Part shown: positions 1-5,198 of the stretch, in pieces
Layout: every line of letters begins with the position of its first letter
How positions within the stretch are numbered: position 1 is the first letter of the stretch
From: an uncultured Ruminococcus sp.
GTDB lineage: Bacteria; Bacillota; Clostridia; Oscillospirales; Ruminococcaceae
Assembly (NCBI GenBank): GCA_900556055.1
Contig: USNJ01000024.1
Coordinates: 1-16,310 of the forward strand
DNA length: 16,310 bases
Direction of reading: 5' to 3'
Notes under the pieces: generated by a model
The model's database searches: none
Seen by the model: only the letters and a program-made list of their open reading frames with translations
Told to the model about the DNA's origin: nothing
Program-made: the position numbers and the translations under genes

Positions 1-339
1 AGATACAGTGGCATTATAAGCCCCGAAGTCGTGCCAAAATAAAAAGCATAAGCATTAACGTCACATCAATCCTGACCCGATGTGACGTTACAGACTTCGG
101 ATAAAATTGAGAAACAACAGGTCGCCTTCGTTGTATCTGAAATTTTATTTTGTTCCGATAGAGCGGAGCTTGCGCACCGCCGGGGATCAAACAAAGAAAT
201 TGCTCTTTCGGTGTCGGTATTTTTCCTGTGAAAATATCAAAAAACAGAGGATCCGAATGATTTTCGAAAAAGTGATATATCACGCAAAATAATTTCGAAA
301 TTCGCAGTTCTTAAACCACGCAGATACGTTGTTTGCGAG
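1..339. other. Gene-poor AT-rich stretch with inverted repeats
   Basis: I see no convincing gene here. Short open frames exist on both strands but lack ribosome sites and recognisable motifs. The stretch holds a nested inverted repeat (23-100), a 12-base palindrome GTGATATATCAC (272-283) and the first two of a series of TTCGAA palindromes. It lies on the inferred mobile-element side of the window. The other end of that element is not in view. Confidence 0.5.
23..100. repeat. Nested inverted repeat
   Basis: TAACGTCACATC (56-67) and GATGTGACGTTA (79-90) form a perfect 12-base inverted repeat with an 11-base loop. Outside it, CCGAAGTC (23-30) and GACTTCGG (93-100) form a second perfect 8-base pair of arms. 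No U-tract follows directly on either strand, so it is not a plain terminator. It could be an operator, a terminal remnant of a small element, or a structured RNA. Confidence 0.6.
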
Positions 340-404
340 ATGAATTTCGAAAATTTCGAAAAATTCGTAATTCAAAATCGGGTCAATTTTAAAGAAATTC
401 GAAA
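261..404. repeat. Cluster of five TTCGAA palindromes
   Basis: TTTTCGAAAA (261-270), TTTCGAAA (293-300), TTTCGAAA (345-352), TTTCGAAA (354-361) and TTCGAA (398-403) lie within 145 bases. Their centres are 31, 52, 9 and 43 bases apart, near whole turns of B-DNA. This pattern suits a protein-binding array, but AT-rich sequence yields such words easily and the last two sites lie inside a possible gene. Confidence 0.4.
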
Positions 405-618
405 TTACAAACCGCATAATTATGAGGTTTTTGGCACTTGTTTCAGCTGTCGCTTCAAAATTGCTCCGAAATCGGGGAAGAGCATAAGGGCGTGTGTCAC
501 GTCGGTTTTATATTGTCGTGATCGGCATGGGGAAAATGATAAGCAAATCGGGCTTCTTTTGGGGCGAAATCTGCGCATCGGCAAGGGTGAGCCAATAAAA
601 TATACGCTGTCGTTTTAA
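340..618 (+). CDS. Small hypothetical protein (92 aa), uncertain
   Basis: I do not recognise this protein. The N-terminal third is rich in Phe, Asn, Lys and Glu. The middle carries four Cys, in the order CFSC and then ACVTSVLYC, which could bind a metal but match no zinc ribbon I can name. The C-terminus is basic and Gly-rich (GLLLGRNLRIGKGEP). In favour of a real gene, a strong hairpin terminator starts two bases after the stop codon on the same strand. Against it, no good ribosome site precedes the ATG (only GCGAG), the start overlaps the TTCGAA cluster, and no promoter is evident. It lies in the inferred mobile element and could be cargo or a decayed gene. Confidence 0.35.
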   Translation: MNFENFEKFVIQNRVNFKEIRNYKPHNYEVFGTCFSCRFKIAPKSGKSIRACVTSVLYCRDRHGENDKQIGLLLGRNLRIGKGEPIKYTLSF

Positions 619-619
619 A

Positions 620-658
620 ATCGCTTTTTGTGCAAAATATACAAAGAGCGATGTTTTT
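620..658 (+). terminator. Rho-independent terminator
   Basis: ATCGCTTTTTGT (620-631) pairs with ACAAAGAGCGAT (641-652) over 12 bases with one G-U pair, around a 9-base loop, followed by GTTTTTAA. It would end a plus-strand transcript covering the 340-618 frame. Confidence 0.7.
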
Positions 659-771
659 AAAAGTTGATAAAAAATAATCCTAACGGCGAACAGTTTTGAA
701 AATATTGCTTACAATTGCACATCAGAATAAATTTTGAATAAAATATTAATGTAGAATTTTCTTTCGGGATA

Positions 772-801
772 TTGACAACGCTATATGATCTGTGATACAC
801 T
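772..801 (+). promoter_or_regulatory. Promoter of the structured leader
   Basis: The -35 box is a perfect TTGACA (772-777). The best -10 is TACACT (796-801) at an 18-base spacing, matching four of six consensus positions. A shifted reading, GATACA at 16 bases, is also possible. Transcription would begin near 808. Confidence 0.5.
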
Positions 802-807
802 GAACCT

Positions 808-936
808 GTAATCAATTTTTCATTCATTGCTGCCATACATTTGATTCAGACATTTTAAGGAAAACGACAATCTTTTCAATATAAAAAAGAATCCACAGTT
901 GTCTGAATCCGTATCGGTGCAGCTGTGGATTTTTAT
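808..936 (+). ncRNA. Candidate attenuator leader or small RNA
   Basis: A transcript from the preceding promoter would be about 130 bases and end at a hairpin of 890-901 with 920-931 (12 pairs, one G-U) followed by TTTTTATAT. A second pairing, GATTCAGACA (843-852) with TGTCTGAATC (900-909), is perfect over 10 bases. It uses two bases of the terminator's left arm and its loop, so the two structures compete or form a pseudoknot. No clear promoter lies between this terminator and the 998 gene, so read-through probably matters for that gene. I do not recognise a known riboswitch class. It may instead be a free-standing small RNA. Confidence 0.45.
890..936 (+). terminator. Leader terminator hairpin
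   Basis: AATCCACAG (890-898) pairs with CTGTGGATT (923-931). The stem extends to 901/920 with one G-U pair, with an 18-base loop and a following run of five T. It sits 61 bases upstream of the next start codon, a position typical of transcription attenuation. Confidence 0.7.
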
Positions 937-997
937 ATATTATGAATACGCTTTTTATTCTTTGACAATATTATACATCAAGAGGTGACATTACAAT

Positions 998-1216
998 ATG
1001 AATATCAATTTCAATGAGATCACAAATGAGGCTGATATCTGGCTTACTGCAAATGAAAAAAACAATGAAATGATAACTGAGCTGCTTGGAAGCATTTACG
1101 CTGACTGCAAGAAAAAGAACTGCAAGGTGACAGTTTTTATCTCAGGCAAAAAGGATCTGAACGGCACAGTGCTGCCATTGCTTATGAATCAGCTGAATGG
1201 CGGTGCATCTGCCTGA
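998..1216 (+). CDS. Small protein upstream of the recombinase (72 aa)
   Basis: I do not recognise the family. It is a compact soluble protein with an acidic N-terminal half (FNEITNEADIW), a Lys/Cys patch (CKKKNCK) and a C-terminus with alternating hydrophobic residues (VTVFISGKK, VLPLLMNQL). The start is supported by AGAGGTGA (981-988) nine bases before ATG. It lies 97 bases before the serine recombinase gene, which has its own promoter-like sequence, and follows a candidate attenuator. Its place beside an integrase gene would suit an accessory recombination protein such as a directionality factor, but that is inference from position only. Confidence is good that it is a gene and low for any function. 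Confidence 0.6.
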   Translation: MNINFNEITNEADIWLTANEKNNEMITELLGSIYADCKKKNCKVTVFISGKKDLNGTVLPLLMNQLNGGASA

Positions 1217-1260
1217 AAAAGTCGGAATCTGTCTGTCGGGAGATGCCCTTTTATTTCCTG

Positions 1261-1304
1261 TTGACCTGTCTGCATACAGCGTGATACTATAATAATCGAA
1301 AGGA
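1261..1304 (+). promoter_or_regulatory. Promoter and ribosome site of the recombinase
   Basis: TTGACC (1261-1266) precedes TACTAT (1285-1290) at 18 bases; it overlaps a better TATAAT (1288-1293) that is 21 bases away. AAAGGA (1299-1304) lies nine bases before the ATG at 1314 and fixes the start. Confidence 0.45.
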
Positions 1305-1313
1305 CGTGATACA

Positions 1314-3416
1314 ATGAATGCGCCGATTGCGGCTTACTGCCGAATTTCCGTTGATGAGGAGATAGGCAGGGAAAATACTTCGATCGAAAATCAGAAAAGT
1401 ATTATTTCCGAATATATCGCTTCATATTTTCCCGAAAGCAGTGTTGATTATTTTGAGGACCGTGACCGATCAGGCTACACCTTTGAACAGCGTGAGGGTT
1501 ATCAGGAAATGCGCAAGGGTCTGATGAGCGGGAAATACAAGGTCCTTATTATTAAGGATTTTTCCCGTTTTTCAAGACGCAACAGCCGCGGGCTTGCAGA
1601 GCTTGAAGATCTCAGAGACAGCGGCATACGCATTATTTCGATAAACGATAACATTGATTATCCTGCCGATGATGAATGGCTTCAGATACAGTTTCGCTTT
1701 CTGATAAATGAGATGCCTGTCACTGACACAAGCAAAAAGGTGCGCAAGGTGATCGAAAACCGTCAGAAGGACGGGAAATGGATATGCGCTGTTCCATATG
1801 GATACATCATGACCGACAGCAAGGCAATGACCTTCGAGGTGAACGGGAAACAGGCAGAGGTCGTCCGCATGATATTCAATATGTACTTATCGGGAATGGG
1901 TTACAAATCCATCGCAAAGAAGCTTACGGGAATGAATATCCCGACAGCAAGGCAGGACGAGATTGTCCGCCGTGAAACTATGGGACGATCTACAACTCTG
2001 AAAAGCAGCAATTGCTGGAGCATCGTTTCGGTCAGCGACATACTCCGCAACGATTTTTATATCGGTACACTTCGTCAGCATAAATACAGCCGCCGAAAAA
2101 TCAACGGTGATGATATTGCGATTCCCGAAGATAAGCATATTGTCATTGAGAATAATCACACTCCAATAATTGACAAAGCCGTTTTTGAACAGGTGCAGGA
2201 ACAGCTTGCGGTTCGTTCCCGTTCAAATTACAGGGGAATCAAAAAATACAGAACGGATTATACGGGATATCTCTACTGCGGCGACTGCGGCAAGCCTATG
2301 TCATCAATGAGCCGTCCCGATCTTCCGCCTGCTTACAGATGCAGCACATATACCAGGCAGGGCAAGTCATTCTGTGCATCGCATCATATCAGGATAGACA
2401 GGCTTGATGATACGCTGAAAAAATATATAGCAAAGCTTCGGGATAATGCCGTTCTTATATCGGAAACTCTGGACAGGCTTCTTTCCGAGCAGCAGCGGAA
2501 AAATGTTCCGGATAATACGCCTGAGATTATTGACCGTCAGATTGCTCAGTTAAAATCCGAGCTTGCTGCTGCGGCGACCCAACGGATAAGGGATATTATT
2601 TCAAATCCCGCACAGGAGGAGCTTATCAATGAAACCTATGACAGTATAATTTCCGCACATTCCGAAAAGATAAACGGTCTGAAAACGCAGCTGGAGCTTA
2701 TTTCAAAGCGTGATAAGGCTGTAAAGGAAACAAATAAGGCTGCGGCAACAACGGTCGGCATACTTGAACGGATCCTCAGAAAGGAGAGGCTGGACAAAGC
2801 GGATATCGGAAATATGATCGACAGGATAACCGTTTATGAAGATCACATAGAGGTGGAGCTTCTGGCGGATATAGATGAAATAATTAATGCGGAAACTAAG
2901 CTTGCTGCGCAGAAAAAACGCATAGATACGGCATCTGACGAGTGTGTAACTGTTATCAGTGAAGGCGACCCTCTGGAGATCTACACCAGCAGTGACGGTG
3001 AAGTTATCTTCAAGAAATATTCGGCGATAGGTGAGATGGCGAATTCAGCATCTCAGGTGGCAGAGGTAGTGACAAAGCTTGCAAATTGTCCGACAGTTGT
3101 ATTTGACAGGGATCACGTCGTTGCGGTGGCGGGCGTGCAGAAGAAGGAATTCAACGAAAGACGCATATCCCACGGGCTGGAAGAATTTCTTGAGAGCAGA
3201 AAAAGCTACGTCTGCTCATCTCCCGAGGACGAGAAGGTGTTTCCCGTCGAGGGCATTGACCGCCCTGCGATAGCATGCACGCCTATCCTTTCTTCGGGCG
3301 ATGTGACCGGTGCGGTCGCTTTCCTTTCTCCGTCAAACGATGCGACTGCGAATGAGGTGCAGAAAAATCTCATTCAGGCAGCGGCTCAGTTTCTTGGCAG
3401 ACAAATAGAAGAATAA
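1314..3416 (+). CDS. Large serine recombinase fused in frame to the SpoVT C-terminal part
   Basis: A 700-residue protein. Residues 1-140 form the resolvase catalytic domain, with YCRIS carrying the nucleophile Ser12 and KDFSRFSRR. Residues ~155-300 are the recombinase DNA-binding domain (VPYGY, then WSIVSVSDILRNDFYIG). A zinc ribbon follows, with Cys322, Cys325, Cys343 and Cys354, then a coiled coil (~375-495) and the usual last strand (ITVYEDHIEVELL). From Glu550 (EGDPLEIYTSSDGEVIFKKYS) to the end, residues resemble SpoVT: the distal half of its AbrB-like domain, then the GAF-like domain ending in AAAQFLGRQIEE. As I recall, B. subtilis SpoVT has about 178 residues with this motif near residue 30, so the 151 residues here account for everything after it. 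The first ~29 residues, with the GRVVIPKEIR-type motif, are absent from the window. The simplest explanation is integration of an element inside spoVT. A permanently fused protein is the alternative. Confidence 0.88.
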   Translation: MNAPIAAYCRISVDEEIGRENTSIENQKSIISEYIASYFPESSVDYFEDRDRSGYTFEQREGYQEMRKGLMSGKYKVLIIKDFSRFSRRNSRGLAELEDLRDSGIRIISINDNIDYPADDEWLQIQFRFLINEMPVTDTSKKVRKVIENRQKDGKWICAVPYGYIMTDSKAMTFEVNGKQAEVVRMIFNMYLSGMGYKSIAKKLTGMNIPTARQDEIVRRETMGRSTTLKSSNCWSIVSVSDILRNDFYIGTLRQHKYSRRKINGDDIAIPEDKHIVIENNHTPIIDKAVFEQVQEQLAVRSRSNYRGIKKYRTDYTGYLYCGDCGKPMSSMSRPDLPPAYRCSTYTRQGKSFCASHHIRIDRLDDTLKKYIAKLRDNAVLISETLDRLLSEQQRKNVPDNTPEIIDRQIAQLKSELAAAATQRIRDIISNPAQEELINETYDSIISAHSEKINGLKTQLELISKRDKAVKETNKAAATTVGILERILRKERLDKADIGNMIDRITVYEDHIEVELLADIDEIINAETKLAAQKKRIDTASDECVTVISEGDPLEIYTSSDGEVIFKKYSAIGEMANSASQVAEVVTKLANCPTVVFDRDHVVAVAGVQKKEFNERRISHGLEEFLESRKSYVCSSPEDEKVFPVEGIDRPAIACTPILSSGDVTGAVAFLSPSNDATANEVQKNLIQAAAQFLGRQIEE
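2950..2966 (+). other. Inferred attachment-site junction (attR) in spoVT
   Basis: The reading frame changes from recombinase-type linker to SpoVT-type sequence between Ser549 (codon 2958-2960) and Glu550 (codon 2961-2963). A serine integrase would leave a short shared core here and at the element's other end. The exact core cannot be set without the left end or an uninterrupted spoVT. The position is an inference from the protein similarity. Confidence 0.45.
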
Positions 3417-3420
3417 AAGC

Positions 3421-3471
3421 TGAAGTCCCGCAGACTGTCTTGTTCGGCGATCTGCGGGACTTCATCTTTTT
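3421..3471 (+). terminator. Rho-independent terminator after recombinase-spoVT
   Basis: TGAAGTCCCGCAGA (3421-3434) and TCTGCGGGACTTCA (3451-3464) are perfect 14-base arms around a 16-base loop, followed by TCTTTTTAT. It lies directly after the SpoVT-derived stop codon, so it is probably the original spoVT terminator. Its central 32 bases resemble the hairpin at 4325-4356. Confidence 0.85.
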
Positions 3472-3507
3472 ATAAATGCAGGATTTTCGGTATGATCTGT
3501 GCGCTAT

Positions 3508-4215
3508 TCAGCTTTTCTTTTTTTCACTGTTTATTACCCGGATATAGCAGGCGATGAACATTATGACCGCCGCCGCATTGCCCGATGTCTGACTGAAGGC
3601 ATAATCCGCAGTGATGATATCGGGTGATATCATACGGCGTATATCGGGTATGGCAAGCAGTATGATCTGCCATGTCAGGGCATGAAATACCGCCATCTTT
3701 TTCGGCATATAAGTGCGTCCCGAAACAACTGCGGCAAAGCTTCCGATCATAAGTGCGGCTATGGGGATATAAAGCAGATATTCCGCACCGATAAATCTGT
3801 TATAATAGCTGTCCACTGCTTTTATTGCGGTTTCTCTGTCAAATTCCGCAGAAAGGAAGGCTATCCAGTAGGAAAGCGAACCGATGAAGAAATGGAGTGC
3901 CGCACCTGAGCATATATAGCCGATGCCGCCGTATTTCACAAGAAAGCGGAGCTTTTTGCATTCCGGCTTTATTATGTCGTGCATTGCCTTTACGCCGAAA
4001 GAATAAAAAAACATTCCCAGTATTCCCGTTACCAGCAGGAAAACAGGCCGCCAAAGCCCGTAGCTTCCGTTCATGTAGGATTCCCTGACATACAGTCCGC
4101 TGTCGGAATTGTTCGGGGCGATGAGGCTGAGCGAAAGGTCGCCTGCTGCCATAAGCGCCGCACCCAGCGCTCCAAGCAAAGCGTCACGTTTGAAGCATTT
4201 TGTATTGAGTTCCAT
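3508..4215 (-). CDS. Six-helix membrane protein of unknown function
   Basis: A 235-residue integral membrane protein with about six hydrophobic segments (roughly residues 10-33, 57-75, 92-115, 142-165, 178-195 and 213-230) and a basic C-terminal tail (SEKKKS). It resembles uncharacterised small membrane protein families of Bacillota, possibly DUF6796, but I could not confirm this. The start is set by a strong AGGAGGG (4222-4228) six bases before the ATG. It is a single-gene unit with its own sigma-A promoter and an operator-like palindrome over the predicted transcription start, which suggests control by a specific repressor. No catalytic motif is visible. Confidence 0.8.
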   Translation of the reverse strand: MELNTKCFKRDALLGALGAALMAAGDLSLSLIAPNNSDSGLYVRESYMNGSYGLWRPVFLLVTGILGMFFYSFGVKAMHDIIKPECKKLRFLVKYGGIGYICSGAALHFFIGSLSYWIAFLSAEFDRETAIKAVDSYYNRFIGAEYLLYIPIAALMIGSFAAVVSGRTYMPKKMAVFHALTWQIILLAIPDIRRMISPDIITADYAFSQTSGNAAAVIMFIACYIRVINSEKKKS

Positions 4216-4238
4216 TATTATCCCTCCTGCAAGTTTGG

Positions 4239-4252
4239 TTAGCGTATGCTAA
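4239..4252. promoter_or_regulatory. Operator-like inverted repeat TTAGC-N4-GCTAA
   Basis: The sequence TTAGCGTATGCTAA has 5-base arms around a 4-base centre. It lies immediately downstream of the -10 box, where a bound repressor of TetR, MarR or a similar family would block initiation. No such regulator gene is next to it, so the partner is unknown. Confidence 0.4.
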
Positions 4253-4280
4253 TTTTACCATGCAAAAGGGAGATTGTCAA
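4252..4280 (-). promoter_or_regulatory. Sigma-A promoter of the membrane protein gene
   Basis: Read on the minus strand, TTGACA (4275-4280) and TAAAAT (4252-4257) are separated by exactly 17 bases. It lies 37 bases upstream of the ATG. Confidence 0.85.
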
Positions 4281-4312
4281 TAGTTTTATAAGATGAATTT
4301 TTGCATTGTCGG

Positions 4313-4370
4313 TTGAAAAAGCACCCCGCGGACCGTCCAATAAGGCGATATGCGGGGTGCAATGTTTTTA
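4313..4370 (-). terminator. Terminator after the deacetylase gene, possibly bidirectional
   Basis: GCACCCCGC (4321-4329) pairs perfectly with GCGGGGTGC (4352-4360). On the minus strand the stem is followed by TTTTTC, so it would end the deacetylase transcript. On the plus strand it is followed by AATGTTTTTAT. The loop region resembles that of the hairpin at 3427-3458. Confidence 0.8.
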
Positions 4371-5042
4371 TACTCCGAACGCTTCTCTGTTCGTGCAGCA
4401 GCAGATGTCGTCGCATCCTGACATCATTTCGCAGAACTTTTCTATTCTGTCCCAGTTATTGTCGCCGTCAAACTCATAGCTGTGTCCCCATACATAGAAA
4501 ACAGCGGGTTCTTCGGGCTTTATTGCCTTGAATATCTCGCCCAGCTCAAACAGCCTGTCGTTGTTGTGATGGCAGGTCGCCATATATCTCAGCAGTTCGG
4601 TCTGATGTGCAAAGCCCTCAGTTGTGCGTGTGGTCCTTGCATACTTGATCCCGTGCTTTTTCAGTGCCTCGACAACTCTGTCGTCATACTGACCGTAGGG
4701 ATAAGCAGCGCCGACTATCTCGCAGCCGAACATATCCGAAAGTGCCTTGATATCGCCGCCGATCTCCTCGTCAAGCTCAGCGTCGGAGAGGTCGAAGGGG
4801 AAAGGGTGAGTTTTGAAGTGGCAGGCGATCTCATGTCCCTTGTAAATATCGCCGATCTCTTCTCTTGTCATTCTTGCGACGTGAACGCCCTTGAAATCCC
4901 AGCAGCTTTCATTGCTCATAATTCCCGAATTGAGATTAAAAGTGCATTTCATTCCGTATTTGTTGAAGATCTCAACAAGTCTTTTATCCTGACTGATGCC
5001 GTCATCATAGCTGAATGTCAGGAATTTTTTCTGTTCGCCCAT
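4368..5042 (-). CDS. NodB-type polysaccharide deacetylase
   Basis: A 224-residue carbohydrate esterase 4-like deacetylase, predicted to remove acetyl groups from a sugar polymer or small glycoside using a metal. Motifs in order: SYDDG with Asp13 as likely base and Asp14 as metal ligand, HFKTHP with metal ligands His75 and His79, AYPYGQYDD (~113-121), and WGHSYEF with His187. No signal peptide or membrane segment is seen, so it is probably cytoplasmic, unlike the two lipoproteins upstream. The start at 5042 is chosen because AGGAA (5051-5055) lies eight bases before it; the ATG at 5051 overlaps that site, and the frame stays open to 5156 without a better ribosome site. It is the last gene of the minus-strand run, 156 bases after the GH5 stop. 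The substrate is unknown. Confidence 0.85.
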   Translation of the reverse strand: MGEQKKFLTFSYDDGISQDKRLVEIFNKYGMKCTFNLNSGIMSNESCWDFKGVHVARMTREEIGDIYKGHEIACHFKTHPFPFDLSDAELDEEIGGDIKALSDMFGCEIVGAAYPYGQYDDRVVEALKKHGIKYARTTRTTEGFAHQTELLRYMATCHHNNDRLFELGEIFKAIKPEEPAVFYVWGHSYEFDGDNNWDRIEKFCEMMSGCDDICCCTNREAFGV

Positions 5043-5120
5043 TTTATACATTCCTTTTTTGGATAATTTTACTTTGTGTGATGCGAAGCTTTTCCGCAAG
5101 ACCGCAGCTTTTGCTTTATC

Positions 5121-5175
5121 TGTAAAAAAGCCCTCCTGTGGAACAGCGATCCCCATAAGCCCAAGTGTGTCCCAC
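5121..5175 (-). terminator. Weak hairpin between the GH5 and deacetylase genes
   Basis: On the minus strand GTGGGACA (5168-5175) can pair with TGTTCCAC (5138-5145) with one G-U pair, and a T-run (5125-5130) follows after an 8-base gap. The distance to the T-run makes it a poor terminator; partial read-through is likely if it works at all. Confidence 0.25.
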
Positions 5176-5198
5176 GGCGATATAATGCGCCGCGCAGC

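Larger units (their letters stand above)
619..997 (+). other. Intergenic region: terminator, promoter and structured leader
   Basis: This gap holds the terminator after the 340-618 ORF, an AT-rich spacer, a promoter-like pair near 772-801, and a transcribed leader with competing hairpins ending in a terminator near 936. About 60 more bases lead to the ribosome site of the 998 gene. I found no coding sequence in it. Confidence 0.6.

Noticed and set aside
14..292. Overlapping open frames on both strands near the left edge (89 and 61 residues)
   Set aside because: No ribosome site, no recognisable motif and odd composition; the inverted repeat at 23-100 runs through one of them.
962..976. TTGACA at 962-967 as a promoter for the 998 gene
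   Set aside because: The only -10-like sequence, TTATAC, is three bases away, far too close, and nothing suitable lies 16-18 bases downstream before the start codon.
4482..5066. 194-residue plus-strand open frame opposite the deacetylase gene
   Set aside because: It is the antisense of a gene with clear NodB motifs, has no ribosome site and resembles no protein family.
5043..5156. N-terminal extension of the deacetylase (38 residues) from an upstream ATG
   Set aside because: No ribosome site fits that ATG, the extension is not a signal peptide, and the start at 5042 has a well-placed AGGAA.
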